NCBI RefSeq assembly: GCF_032884065.1
Contig: NC_088881.1
Coordinates: forward strand, 10,761,147-10,825,146
Source: Artemia franciscana
Lineage: Eukaryota; Arthropoda; Branchiopoda; Anostraca; Artemiidae
Reading direction: 5' to 3'
DNA length: 64,000 nt
In this document: piece after piece, positions 22,911 through 35,549 of the stretch
Position numbering within the stretch: the stretch's first letter is position 1
Layout: the number at the start of each line of letters is the position of its first letter
Position numbers and translations under genes: made by a program
Notes under the pieces: model-generated
What the model was told of the DNA's origin: nothing
What the model saw: only the letters and a program-made list of their open reading frames with translations
Database searches by the model: none

Positions 22911-23265
22911 AAATTTTCACTTCTATAGCACAATGTTTGTCTATGCCCATTAAAGATTAGTTGCTTTTTGAAGAAGGAAGGGGTAGAGGTAGATATTTCA
23001 GAAGAGCCTTACAGTGCATATTTTAGGCTCTGAAAACATGTCCAAAAGCTTCATTCGCCTAGCCCATTTATTTTGTTAGATAGCGCAAAGCACCTCATGT
23101 TGAATTTTACCAAAAACCTTTTGAAATTCTCTTACATGCTGTTTGTTTCGATTTTTTTTCCTAAAAGACATCTTTCTCCTTTTTTCATAGACACCAATAA
23201 TCAATCGTCAAAAATAAAATTGAACATCAGATTAATGATATTTAGTTAAGCCATATTTAAATCTT

Positions 23266-23640
23266 TCATATCTCACAAAGTCCTTTTCCTCTCTGCAAAT
23301 GACGGATCTTTTTCCGATATTCCAGACCTTTAGTGTAGGAGAGGTAGAATAATTTATGGCTCATCAACAATAAATTGGGCAATCGAATCCTTGGCCCTAG
23401 AAAAGCGAATGAGAAAAGAGAGATTGCTCTTAGAAATCGACCATGAAGGATGACTTCACGAGAAAATTTAAAAGGAATGTCTAACAGCAGAACATTCTTG
23501 ATCCCTCCGGGGATTTTTGGTGGGACGTTGATAGCATAACTGAGTTGCACTTGAAAAGGGATCTGCATGAAACGGCTTTCTAAACGTGGAGGAATTTGTC
23601 GTTCGTGAACCCCTACTGAAATAAAGGAAGGAATAGGCAT
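23266..23640 (-). CDS. Unrecognised ORF, 124 codons, doubtful
   Basis: The frame is open for 124 codons from ATG and has a mixed composition (for example LESRFMQIPFQVQLSYAINV and ILHGRFLRAISLFSFAFLGP). It ends in RGKGLCEI, and a similar REKGLCEI string occurs on the same strand near 22190 in a frame full of stops. That could mean two relics of one repeat. No family is recognised. Confidence 0.2.
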   Translation of the reverse strand: MPIPSFISVGVHERQIPPRLESRFMQIPFQVQLSYAINVPPKIPGGIKNVLLLDIPFKFSREVILHGRFLRAISLFSFAFLGPRIRLPNLLLMSHKLFYLSYTKGLEYRKKIRHLQRGKGLCEI

Positions 23641-25083
23641 TCATACCTACCATATTTCCCAATTTAAACATAAAATGAGGCTATAGAACTCTGAATAGAA
23701 ACAGAAATTGAAAATACAGAGAAAAATCACACACTTTTAAAGGCCTAAGAGTGATATCATAGGGGTTTAAAGGCCCTTCAAAGGCTTAAGAGTTGATAAG
23801 TCTAATAATTGGGTCGAGTAGTGAATGTTATTTTAAAATTGTCTCCTGTTAGGTCAATGTGACTCTTCAAATTTGTATTCACCTGGCTTAACCTCTTTCT
23901 TTAAGAGGATTCGGTACTTTAAAGATCTTTTTTGAGCCTCAACATCGGCCGACTGTCTCAAAGGCAAAGGGTCCATTAGCGAATTCACAGGTACTACATA
24001 TCACTGGAAACTATTGAGAATTTGAGATTCGATTATGAAATTTGATTGAAAAGACAATGACATTCTGTCGGCAAAGTTTTCAATCAAAGTGGGCTGTACC
24101 ACTGGAATATCTCAAAGCTGTTAAATTTATAAAATGATTTCTTTTGTGGTGATTTTGGGCATTTTCTTAGCAGGTATGCTACAACGTTTTCTGGGACAAT
24201 CTTTTCCTTACTTTTCAAAAGAGAATTCTGTTCCGCTTGGTAAAAAAAATTACACTTTCTAATGATATAAGTTTCTCTAAAACCAAATATTATACCTCCA
24301 GCACAAAACTAGAGAAATTACAAGGTGTTTCTGAGATTTCAGGGAAAGTAGATGTCGGCTTTTTATTTTCTACCGTTTATTCTGATCGCTTATCCAAGCT
24401 CTACAATTTATGGCAAGACCGTCCAATCAAATATATAGTTTGGACACATAAACTAAAAAAGTCGACATTGGACGAGATAGGCTGATTCCTTATGGTATCG
24501 AATCCCTTTAAAATACCGAAGAACTTTTTTTCGGAAAATATCTTTGGTTTTGAGTAATTGTTGCTAAAAATCTATTAGCAGCAGATGGAAGGGTAAAAGT
24601 ACACCTTTTTAAGACGGGCTTTTAGGAAAGACTTAGAGATTAGTGTGTTAATAGCAGTTAAGCAGATGAAAAAGAAGGGAAGAGAAAAAATGTCAAGAAA
24701 ATATGAAAAATAAATTTTCTGAACAGTTAGAAATAGCTGTGCCAAAATAATCGAATTTAATGTTTAACAATAGAAATGAAAAACCTTGACTAATTGTTGA
24801 GTGTTCTGTTTTTTAAAACTATGAAATGACAAGGTCTTTCATTTGGGTGGTTTCAAAGTATCTGTTTAGTTTTTAGTTGCTAAAACTGTATCTGTTTAGA
24901 TTTTAAATTCGTTTGTTTTTAAGTATAGGCAGTTCAACGATATAGTTATTAGTATTGGGTTTGACAGACGTTGTTGCCACTGAGAGGAGAGGAGGAGGGA
25001 ACTTTACTAGTCATTAAAAAAAAGAGCAGGCGAAAAAAAAGTTTAAGAATTTTTTGCATTAAATATCAATTTTATATCAGTAC

Positions 25084-25865
25084 TTGAATGCAAAATCAAA
25101 CAGTTTGTGGATCCGAAATGTAAGTAAGGAGCGACCCGTCTCAATAGTAACTGAAACTCTGAAAATGGAACTTTTATACCAATGGATACATCCAAAGAAT
25201 AGGAATCATATGATGATTTGAAATATATGAGTTTCATCAAATTTAGTCTTACCCATCAAAAGTTACGAGCCAGAGAATATTTGCCTTATTTTCGAAAAAA
25301 GGGGGTAACAACCCCTACACGTCATAGAATCTTAATAAAAATCACATTATCAGATTCACGCCAGAAGAAATATCACGGATGCGTGTTTATTTGTTTTTGC
25401 TTTTTTTTTTTTCAGTGGTAATCATATCATCCCAGTGGTCCTATAATATCACGAGAGGGCTGGCTCGAACAGAATTTAAAAGTTCTATTGACCTTTTCAA
25501 GTGACCAAAAAAATGGAGGACAACTAGGCCCCTTCCCACGCTCATTTTTTTACCCAAGGTCACCTGATCAGAATTTTTAGATAGCCATTTGGTTCAGCAT
25601 AGTCGTAAAATCTAGTAGCAATTTCTTTGAGGATTACTTAATCCCCCGTAGTCCCTGGGGGATAGGTTGACAGTTGTGAAATTTGCCCATTGTTTACGTA
25701 TAGTAATGGTTATTGGGAAGTATACAGACGTTTTCAGAGGGGATTTTTTCTGGCGGGTGGGTCGGGGAGACAAGGCTACGTGGGGAGGATGTTTCCACGG
25801 AGGAATTTCTTATAGAGGAAGGGAGTTTTCCACAAAGGGGCGCCGAATATCCCAGCATTATTTAG
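25084..25865 (+). mobile_element. Family A element, left part only
   Basis: The copy starts at ATCAAACAGTTTGTGGATCC, where the hairpin is mutated away, followed by GTAAGTAAGGAGCGACCCGT. It runs through the body to the CCACGGAGGAATTTC block and has an internal deletion before ATCACGGATGCGTGTTTATT. The palindromic right end is absent. Confidence 0.75.
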
Positions 25866-26039
25866 GAATTCTTATATGAAATTTCCTTGTATAATTTACA
25901 CTAGAAAGCTCAGTCCTGAAAACTTCCCTCCCAACAGAAAATTTTCTCCTTTGAAAATACCCCCGATATATTCACGATACATTCACTCTTGTGGTTGGGG
26001 GGGGGGGAGAATGATATAATTCATCAATTTTTTGGTTTT

Positions 26040-26530
26040 CTTTTTTAAGGTTTTTGAATTGTTGTAATCCCCTGTAAAAATATATGCAAATATTTCTCCA
26101 ATTACGAGTTTTTTACTCTTTAAGTAATTTAATATAAATTCCTCAATAAACGGCACGTGGCAGGCTTCTGTACATGGATTCTCACTGTCGCTTGTCTTCT
26201 AAGCGTAGACAACTTGCTGTCTTTTCATACTCAAGTCTTTTCGAAGATATTTGATTATTAAAGCAAGTCTGATTTCTAGCAACGATATCTAATAAGCTTC
26301 GAACTTTTGATTTTCATTTTTGAGGTTTTTGTTGTAATCCCTTGTTAAAATATATACAAATATTTTTGCGATTACCAGCCGCCAGGCCCCGGCACGCGGT
26401 ACGTGGCAGGCTTTTATATATGGATTCTCATTGTCGCTTGTCCTTTAACCGCAGACAATTTACTGTCTTTTCATACAAAGGTCTTTTTATAGATATTTGA
26501 TTATTAAAGAATTTCTGATTGTTTTCTAAT
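26040..26530. repeat. Two-copy tandem duplication, about 270 bp
   Basis: The ordered blocks 'ttgttgtaatccc', 'aaaatatat.caaatattt', 'acgtggcaggctt', 'tggattctca.tgtcgcttgtc' and 'agatatttgattattaaag' occur in both halves. Confidence 0.75.
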
Positions 26531-27600
26531 CTTTACGCAATTTAATGTCTTTAATGTCTAACCTGTCTAAATGTCTAAATTTAATGTCTAACCTGGCCCT
26601 GGTTAGGTACGTGAGTTTAATTAGATCTACATAACTACGCCATCTTTAAAAGTCTTAGTAATAATTGTCCATATTTGAAATAAAATTAATTCAATGTGTC
26701 ACCTAAATCTTTTGTACATAGTGTTTATTTGCAAACAATTATAAAGTAGCAAGCCAGGTTAGCACAGTGTCGGCTGAGGAACCGCATAAAGTAACAAAGA
26801 GGTGTTTGCCTTTGAAAAGAAAGCATTGATAAACCATTAAAAACAAAAATTACATTAAGGTTTTATACTTGGCATTTGGCAACTCAAAACGTTACACGAT
26901 CACGCAGAAATTTCTGCTTCTTCATAATGAAACAGAGGCACTATTGGAAAACAGGTTTTGTTGCGTTTTTTTTTTTTTGCGTCTTACGTTTTTTTTTGCT
27001 GAACAGTTAGTAATTTTATAGTTTTTAGTTATTAAAACAATTTTTAAAGACTTGAAACGGCTTTATTAGGGTAAACCTATGGCAAAATCAAAGGGTATAC
27101 CCCGAAGGAGAGTCGATTGTGAAGGGGGACCAGTTTTACGAAAGTTTAAGTAAAGTAAAAATGTTATGCGAAGTAGTTGAGAATTAGGGAAATTATTCTT
27201 AAGAATTAGGGAATTATTTATAAGAATTAGAGAATTAGAAATTGCAATATTCCCCGGTATTCAGAATTTCTACGACATTTATATAAGTTTGTCTTTTGAC
27301 CTTAGTTTTACAGACATGTTTATGCAAATTAATTTTTGCAAACTGCATTGATGAGACTCTGGATCTACTTGTGCTGAACACTTGGAACATGACTTTCACT
27401 TCTATGGCGGATATTGCACCAAGAACCTTATACAGAAACTTCTGTGTTTCGAGTTAGTGTTGGTTCAGTTGAAAAAAAATCAGCAAATTAAATTGAACAA
27501 AATGTATGACTCAAAGAGCAAAATGAGAAAGCCCTTGAAATGTCCACTGTTTGTGTTTAACATTCTTATTGTTTAAGTAAGTGTTTAGTGTTTAACTTAC

Positions 27601-27682
27601 CTAAATCAGTGTCATTAATACCCATGAAGCTTTCAAGAAGTGAATTTATTTTTTCCACAGCGGCTTCTGATAATGAGTCAGG
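27601..27682 (-). CDS. GIPC: GIPC, penultimate exon found (start of GH2 domain)
   Basis: The exon lies between acceptor CCTTTTTAG and donor GTAAGTT, starts in phase 0 and ends in phase 1. It encodes 27 residues, among them EKINSLLESFMGINDTDL, the counterpart of E-K-V-D-D-L-L-E-S-Y-M-G-I-R-D-T-E-L at the start of the GH2 domain in vertebrate GIPC. This motif is highly diagnostic. The phase fits exactly between the exons at 39879-39985 and 15009-15169. Confidence 0.93.
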
Positions 27683-27999
27683 CTAAAAAGGAAAAAAATA
27701 AATGAAAAAAAGGTAATAACAACAATGGTACAGAAAAAGTTCTTTAGTCCCCATCTTGAAAAAATAATTCAGTTTATTATGCTATTTGTAATACGAAAGC
27801 TTGTTTTTAGATTTAGGGAGGCACTATGCTCTATAACCTCTCCAAACTAAGGTTTAAACTCATTGAAATTAATATTTATTCATTAAAGCAAGGTCATTAA
27901 AATAATTATTAAAAACTAACTATTAATGCATTAAAATTTAATAGTTCCAGTCCAAATATTTATTATATAGAAGCAGCATTTTCGTTAGGCTAGGTATTT

Positions 28000-28130
28000 A
28001 ATGTAATGCGTTCTGGGCGGCCTGCTTTCCATAATTCTCTGTTGTAGTTCCCATTATTTTGTTAGTATAGTATTGAATTTTCATCATATATTGGTATATT
28101 TCATTACGATCAACTGCACTTCTTGGTGTG
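28000..28130. repeat. Dispersed repeat, copy 1 (second copy at 33630-33770)
   Basis: This shares 'tctgggcggcc', 'ttccataattct.tgttgtag' and 'attttcttg/attttgtta' blocks in the same order and orientation with 33630-33770. Confidence 0.55.
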
Positions 28131-28724
28131 TTCTGAATAATTAAAAAGTACCCAGTTTTGTATTGATAAATATCTTATCTCCTTTTTTCATTGAACTCTA
28201 ACAATTACTTTCTAATATCCTTTCTAGGGTTGTTTCTCGTTCTCCAAAGTTGTTTTCAGTCATTTACAATTGGCTGCGAGCTGCTTTCGGAGAATATATT
28301 GTAAAATATCCAGGTCATTGAGCACTGCGTCTAGTAAAGCTTTGCCATAAAAAAGTTCCGTATTTCACGGACTCAAGCTTTCTTAATATTTTCGACTTGA
28401 GTGAAATAGTCCGGCAACTTCTAATGTTTAGCAGACTGGAAAATTGTCAGAAAACCTTGGAATTTATTAATTACTAACTAGCTGAATGACTTCATTCGCT
28501 CTCAGATTGATATTGCTATCTAAGAGCTTAGAGGCTTTTATTGATGTTTGAAAGGTTATAAATAAAGTAATAAATACGGGAAGAGGATATATTCAGTCGC
28601 GGGTTACAGTAATTTGTATTCGAGCATTGTCTTTTATAAAAGCCATAGTCGCATCGATTTGTACTTTTTTTCTTTTTGTCTAGTTGAATGTATTCCAATT
28701 TTCGATTACCTTCGAAAAAGACGT

Positions 28725-29272
28725 CTAAATTATTTTTAGTAATTTCAAAAGAGCTACTCATTCTAATTAAACATCCTTTGTGGTTCGGGGTTCATTCTTA
28801 AAGAATTGGAAGACAATTTAAATTTTGGTGTAAAGAGTGAGGTATTGGCGAGGGACAACCCCCTCCCCCCATATACGTAATAAAGATATAGAAATATAGA
28901 AGTTTTTCACGTAAGTTAATTTGTAAGTTACGTATATTTATTACTAATAAAAACGTTCGCAAATAAAATTAAAAGTTCTAGTGGTCTTTTTAAGTAACCA
29001 AAAAAATTGAACGGCAACTACGCCCACTTCTCCGCCCCTTTTTCCTCAGAATTGTCCGATCAAAACTTTGAGAAAGCCATTTAGCCAAAAAAGTAAAGTT
29101 AATATGCAAAAAAAGCTTTTTAACTGAAAGTAAAGAGTGACATTAAAACTTAAAACGAACAGAAATTATTCCATATATGAAAGGGGCTGACCCCTCCTCA
29201 ACGCACCGCACTTTACGCTAAAGTTTGACTCTTTCTCACAACTCTTACTTTTAAAACAATAAAAAACTTTTG
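28725..29272 (+). mobile_element. Family A element, right part only
   Basis: The copy begins in the ATTTTTAGTAATTTCAAA block and continues through TTCATTCTTAAAGAATTGGA, TAAGTTAATTTGTAAGTTAC and AAAGTTCTAGTGGTCTTTTT. It ends in the left arm of the palindromic module (29110-29272), after which the right arm is missing. Confidence 0.75.
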
Positions 29273-29324
29273 TAAAATCGCACTGTTAACTTCTAAAAGC
29301 GTCTCTCAGTCTAAAAAGTATTAT

Positions 29325-31260
29325 ATAAATGATTAATTTGCTACCTACAGAGACCAGACTAATGCTTCTATTATTACGACACTCACTCTTATCACCTTGC
29401 TTATACAGTGGATTAATTAAGTTTTTCCTAAAACCCTTTTTCAAAAATCATATCCACAGTCTTTAGTAATTTATCTTTAACCACGAAGCCACCATATTTA
29501 AGAAACTCATTTACCACACTATAAGCAGTGGAAACATATTGTTTCTTACTCATTTTAGTACTGTCGCTAATTCTTCCTCGCAAAAAAATCTTCCTTCACA
29601 TTCAAACTTATTCCTTTTCCTCTATATCTTTTCCTGCAACTGTATCTCGATTTAGCACATTCTCAAATGTTCCGGTAATCTCCCATTAACTCTTTTCTTG
29701 TCACTTATTGTGGCCCCGTTCCTATCTTTAGCTGGGACAAGTCCGGATGGGCTATTTCCTCTCATTTTATTAACATGCCAGTACAATATTTTACTATTAT
29801 GCGGTCTAGCTGCATCTTCCAGATCCTCGGCAATTATATCCATGGCCTCCACTTCACACCTCCTTAGCTCATATTTTAGTGCTTTCTCCACTTTCTTTAC
29901 CTTCCTTTTGCTTTCATATGATTTATCACTAAGGTAATTCTTGTACAAACCCCTTCTCCTCTCTATTTAACATCCTCTCCATTTAATATTCCTAGCTGCG
30001 GTCTTAACTTTGTTCCCTAACACACCATCAGCAACTTCACAAATTGTTTCTAAAATTATTCCAACCATCTTCTACATTGTCAAATTTTCAACTCCCAAGT
30101 TTAGTATTCAACTTTTCCTGGGAAGTTTCTCTCAAATTCGAATCCTAGAGTCTACCAACATCAAAACTTCCAGGGGTGTAGTCACTCTTCCGAAATTTCA
30201 CCTGTAAATTGAGATTAGACACTACTAGATGTTGATCTTTACTTTTAACATCAACAACAGCACTCCTATATACCATAGTATCTTGTACTCATCCTGCCAG
30301 TCTTCGGTTTACTATAACATAATCAATAAGGATTGCTGTCTTACCATCAAGTGAATACCATGTCAACTTATGGGCCATTTTATGACCAAACACCGTGTTG
30401 GTTATAACTAGATTGTGATACCTACAAAATTACAAAAGTCTGTAGCCATTACTATCCTTATTCTATAGTTATTTCTACCGACCAGGGCGTTAAAATCTCC
30501 TAGTAAGATCACCATATTTCTACCTGGGACCCTGTCTATTTGCTCCTGTAACTGTAAGTAAAATTCATCCGAGCCATTAGTATGTTTGTCAGTCAGTTCA
30601 ACAGGGGCATATACTACTATAACTGATACCCTGGACTTTTTAGTCATAAAATGAGCAATTAGTATTTTATTATTAATACCTTGCCAGCCTAAACAAGACT
30701 TACCAGCTTCCTTATTCATCTAGAGCCTTACTCCCTGTCTATTTACCCCATCCTTCCTGTCTGAGCAACAAATACTATACCCGCTAATTTCAGGCTTCCT
30801 GCCCCTGGGCTTTGAGTTTCTGAAACTCCTAATAAGTCCAGTTCGAATTGTCTGAATTTGTCATTCAAAATATCGATACAATACTCATTTTTCAACGTTT
30901 CAACATTCAAAGTTCGAATTTTCATGTTCTTCAATAATGTTCTTTAATCATTCCTTAAATCATTGCAATTATTTTGGCCTCAGAAAACGCAATGATTCCG
31001 AATACCAGTGCAGTACTGCAATTAACATATCTTCTCAAGCCCCCACTGAAGCGCTTAAGCCGGCTTAGAACCGGAGAGAAGGAAGTCTCTTGGACCTGCA
31101 GTGTGAATGAAGGTTCTGTGCAATATTGGGTCCATCTTGGTCACAACATAGTTCGCAGCACTTGGGGATGCTCTTCTATCAACAAAAGTCAAAATCCTGC
31201 ATAGGCAGTCTCAAACCTACTACCTAAGACTCATTATATATTCATACCGGCAAATATTAT
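29325..31260 (-). mobile_element. Degenerate LINE with APE-type endonuclease and partial RT
   Basis: Read on the - strand, a 5' region (31260-30940) precedes a frame starting MKNMKIRTLNVETLK (30934) and containing FELDLLGVSETQ. The endonuclease continues in another frame with VSVIVVYAPVE, RNMVILLGDFNALVG and other APE-family features. Next comes the linker with NKMRGNSPSGLVPAKDRNG (29948-29652), then RT N-terminal remnants such as VVNEFLKYGG, NPLYKQGDKSEC and SLVSVGSK, ending near 29325. Frameshifts and stops separate the parts, and the RT catalytic core is absent. The element belongs to the large group of non-LTR elements that use an APE endonuclease; I do not assign a clade. Confidence 0.8.
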
Positions 31261-31332
31261 GCTACTACGGGGAGGCAATCCTTGGTAGATAAATTAGCCA
31301 GGAAGAGGCTTTTAAGCCCAAAAACGCCCGCT

Positions 31333-31635
31333 AAAACAGACCAAGCCCAGAAGAATCATCCATTAATCAAAATCCCGTGCGAATATTGCATCGTTTACTA
31401 GGCTATAATTTCCTCGAGGGGCACCACTTCTGAAGTGGGAATAGAGTTGACCACAAGATCCCCCGTCTCGAAAAACAAGATCCCCCGTCCGCCAAAACAG
31501 ACCGAGCCCAAAAGAATCATCCATTCATCAAAATCCCGTGCGAATATTGCACCGTTTACTAGGCTATAATTTCCTCGAGGGGCACCACTTCTCAAGTGGG
31601 AATAGAGTTGACCACAAGATCCCCCGTCTCGAAAG
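31333..31635. repeat. Two-copy tandem duplication, 161 bp
   Basis: 'aaaacagacc.agccca.aag' occurs at 31333 and 31494. Both copies continue almost identically through 'cgtttactaggctataattt', 'cctcgaggggcaccacttct' and 'gatcccccgtctcgaaa'. Confidence 0.9.
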
Positions 31636-31759
31636 TACCCCGAAAGGGTCGAGGCAGTTCTTTGCAGAGGCCGTTGTTCATAGATCTAGATCTTACGCCC
31701 TGCGTCAGTTGTCCTCCTATAGAAGATCCTCCCACGATGGTGTGAGCGTGAATTAAAGA

Positions 31760-32420
31760 ATAATTGAATTAAAATCAAGTATTTCATCAATCAAGTTATT
31801 TTCCAATAAAATCAATGATTAAAATCATTGGCTAATTGTGGAAAAAGCCAAAATTCATAGTTCAAGTTAATGGGAGACAAATCTGACATGAGACCATTTT
31901 AGGAATGTATAAAAATGGTGTCAGTTCATTTGTTGATAGACAAGTCCTCCCACGATGGTGTTCTGCATTAAAGGTGTTCTGCTTTGAATTAAAATTAAGT
32001 GGTTATGGACATCAAGAAAAAGCTAGGACGGATAGTCCAAGTGAGTGAGAGGCAAATCTGGCATAAGATCTTTTTAGGATTGTATAAAAATGATGTCAGT
32101 TAATTTGTTGATAGATAGGTCTATCTATCATCCGTCCATACGTCATTCCTAGGGCAGAACTAAGGTAGATAGTCAGAGAACTAATGGATGAAATATTGAA
32201 TTGATTTTGAATTGATGAAATATTGAATTGACGTGACGGACATTTAATTAAAATCAAGTAGTTGCGGGCATCAAGCCATGTCTAATTGTAGAAAAAGCAC
32301 AGACAGATAGTATGAGTGAGTGACAGGCAAATCTGGCATAAGACCTTCTTACGATTGTATAAAAATGATGTCATTTCATTTGTTGATAGATAAGTCTTCC
32401 CACGATGGTATTCTGCAACA
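31760..32420 (+). repeat. Three degenerate direct repeats, about 240 bp period
   Basis: Units start near 31768, 31989 and 32248 with ATTAAAAT.AAGT. They share 'gagtgagaggcaaatctggc', 'ttgtataaaaatgatgtca', 'tttgttgatagata' and 'cccacgatggt'. An inverted copy lies at 34085-34290. Confidence 0.75.
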
Positions 32421-33629
32421 CCATTCAATCTAACCCATTACTGGGAGAAGGTTTGTAAGTCATGGGACGTTTGAAAAGGCCCTGTTGAGTGTACATTTGA
32501 AGGGCCTTTTCCCTCCTCATCTGTATTTATGGCCCAGAGTGAGAGTGCCCCAGTTTCAACAATGGACCCCCGGCACAAGGTCCCCTTGGTCCTTGCCTCC
32601 TATGGAGGTACCCTACATATCTCTAGGGCATTTCGCTATCGCCACCTGGGGACACGCTGAGTGGCCTGGGTGAGGCCCCTTTTTTCTCAGAACTAAAAGC
32701 TAAGCACCACTAAATCATCTAGCATTGCTAAGAATAACAGATGCACCATATGCATCCTTGCTTCTCAAAACTAAAAGCTAATTACCACAAAATCATCTAA
32801 TATTGCTAAGGGTAACAGACAAAATTGTAACAGAAAACAGAAAAACAATCGATAACAACAGTTAACATGAAAAAATATGAATTTATAACAGAAAAAACAA
32901 GTTGTTTCAAGCTAAAAGCTAAGTACCTGAAAATCCAGCCATTTCCTTCACACTTGGTACATTTAGCACGCACCACCTAATATAGGTGATTTCTGGGAGT
33001 TGGCGCCCCCTTGTCTTTCCCATTCTTTTGTAATCTCTTTTCACAGAGCTACTGAAATGAATAATCTAAAAAGTAAACTCTCAAAGAGTACGATGTGATT
33101 TCTTACGCAGCGAACGTTGAAAAATTAATGACTTTCTTTAACTAAATGCAAATCGGAATCTTGAATAGAAAACTTTTGAGGGAACGGATTGCTAAGAATA
33201 TTAATGAATAATTTGAACAGACTATAGGAAGGAAAATGATTAGCTAATTTAAGCTGAACAAGGAAAATGTCTTAGGTTTCAAAATTAAGTATGTGACTGG
33301 AAAAGACGAGTTTTTTTCACGAGATTAAAAATTCGATCGAATAGAGTAAACTTTGTTCAATAAACAATCAAGAAGAAAACTGTTTTACATGAGAAATGAA
33401 GGAAGGTACAACTGACCCATTCAGAAGCTATAATAGTACTTTTGTCTAATAGCCACCGCACTCAAGATCTTGTATCGCACACGCGAGACAATAACGGGTT
33501 TTCACGTTCTTTATACCAGACAATATTAACTTTGGCACGGTGGGAAACTAGATTGTACCTATATTTTTATTAAATGTTTAGTTGGTATTTTGGTTGGGTT
33601 AGGATAGTTTAGATTAGATTACCTATTTC

Positions 33630-33770
33630 ATATAATAAAGTCTGGGCGGCCCCCTTCCATAATTCTTTGTTGTAGTTTTCATAATTTTCTTGACGAAGCA
33701 TTATATTTTATAAAATTTTGTTTTATTTAATTAGCAATAACCAAACTTCACTTCTCGACAGAACTTTAGT
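33630..33770. repeat. Dispersed repeat, copy 2 (first copy at 28000-28130)
   Basis: Same orientation and block order as the first copy: 'tctgggcggcc', 'ttccataattctttgttgta', and then diverged A/T-rich sequence. Confidence 0.55.
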
Positions 33771-34084
33771 GTGATGGCTACAGGACATAATTACCGCCTA
33801 AATTGATGAAGTTCATAAAAATAAATTTCATTACTGGTTTAATGTACTGTACCACCCATCTGGAAATAAAACGTCAACGCTGTCAGGCATTTGCGTATGA
33901 GTACAGCTAGAATATTACTGAATAAATTTTAACTTGGGCTTAGTTGAAACGGCCTCTAAGAAAATTATTTCGCATTTCCAGCTAAAGAGGTATTTTCACG
34001 AGGGTTAGGAGCTGGATGAAAATCACACATCCACGTGAACTTATGTTAAAGCCGTCAGGTCCGTCATGCGTCAACCCATGATGT

Positions 34085-34290
34085 ATAGACGGATGATAGA
34101 TAGACTTATCTATCAACAAATAAATTGACATTTTTTTTATAACAATCCTAATAAGGGCTTATGCCAGCTTTGCCTCTCACTCATGCGGACTACATGTCTT
34201 GGCTTTTTCTACAATTAGCCATGGCTTGATGCCAGCAACTAGTTGATTTTGATTCAAAATCAAAATCTTGATTTTTTCAACTAAAGAGTG
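34085..34290 (-). repeat. Inverted copy of the 31.8-32.4 kb repeat
   Basis: Read on the - strand it contains 'gctggcatcaagccatggct', 'gagtgagaggcaaagctggc', 'tttgttgatagataagtcta' and 'tctatcatccgtctatac'. With the direct copies it brackets about 1.7 kb of unexplained sequence. Confidence 0.75.
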
Positions 34291-35009
34291 TTTTGTTTCT
34301 AATCCACCTTTTTTTGAAGTTGGCGAAGAGTTCTAGTTCAAAACTGCCTTGAGACCAGGGTGGAACTGGATGGATAGAATCCGCCTTTTTGTCGAACCAA
34401 TGATTATTTTCACGAGGATGGGGAATGACAATGAATTCCATTCCAATCCTTGTGAAAATAGCCCCAAAAACATTTCTCCGCTATATTTTATTCAATCGGA
34501 TCTATCTGAACTATCTGCTACCTCGCCAATTGTTAGGTGAAGGATATGAAATTGCAGGTCCAATAGCAACACAGATCAAGATTGTTTCAATACCAGTCAA
34601 ATGTCTTGGAGCCTGGTTCAGCCTCCATCTCCTCTTCTTTCCAACAAATTTCTGTAGTTCAACATGAATAAATTAAAAATATCAACTTCAAATGAAGTCC
34701 CATTAGTTGAGGCAAATTTTTCGTCACTGTTCACAGTCAAGCCTTGCGGAAACACTGTTAATAAAATCTCAGCTAGGCACTTTAGGAACTACGGATAAAA
34801 CCTGGCTTTCGCATGGCGCTCAAGGAGTGGCAACCCTCAAGATAAATATAGCCAAGAAACTGGAACAGGGCTGTTCCAACCTTACACCTCAAGGGTTTGG
34901 TTATCATAGGCAGTGCAATAGCACAACCAAAGCAAAGAGGGATGCGGGCACAATGTATCTTTTAAGTATTTTTAGTAAGTTATTCTTTTTTCATCAAGGC
35001 ACTTCGTAT

Positions 35010-35310
35010 AGAATGAACTGTCGAAGAAACTTCGAAGGAGCTCGCTTGATTGGAAATTCAAAGTTCTAGCTCCCTTTTTAAGAGTCAAAAGTTACTGGAG
35101 GACAAAAAGCCCCCTCCCATAAACATCAATTCCCACAACACATATAATCAAAATTTTGATACTGTCATTTGTTCAGCATAGTTGAAAGGCCAGTAGCTAT
35201 GTCTCTTGGGATGTTAACCCCTCACAGCCCTTGTGATAAGGGCTGTAAGCTATGCAATCCGTCCAATGCTTGCATATAGTATTTGTTATTGAGAAAGGTG
35301 GGTATGTTTG
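35010..35310 (+). mobile_element. Family A-related, diverged fragment
   Basis: The fragment contains 'caaagttctagctccctttt', 'ggaggacaaaaagccccctc', 'gttcagcatagttgaaagg' and 'tatagtatttgttattgaga', all in family A order but with a different subfamily sequence. Confidence 0.55.
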
Positions 35311-35549
35311 ATTTTATTTTCCAAAAAGACGAAGGGCATTCAGGTGAAGCTTTCGGAGAATATTGAGGGGAATAGCGAACTAATTCAAACCACGTTTATG
35401 TTCATACAGGTTATCAAAAGGGCGTAACTCAGGAAGGAATCAGTGTACTAATTTGGAGTTTCTAGGATATGATAACTGGGATGATCGATTGACCAAAAAG
35501 CCAAAATTTCCTCTGGAAGTTTCACCTTAATATCCTTCATCTCATTGAA

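Larger units (their letters stand above)
15170..27600 (-). other. GIPC last intron, about 12.4 kb
   Basis: The intron is bounded by donor GTAAGTT (read from 27600 downwards) and acceptor TTTCAG (ending at 15170). It contains fold-back and family A elements, local repeats and one unexplained open frame. The stretches 15910-17230, 19000-20360, 20640-22770, 22910-25080 and 26530-27600 show no supported gene. Confidence 0.7.

Noticed and set aside
34707..35069. 120-codon open frame with a C-x(n)-H-x-x-C-like segment (GFGYHRQCNS)
   Set aside because: It recalls a small zinc-binding motif seen in transposon-associated proteins, but one short motif is too little and the 3' part runs into a family A-related fragment.
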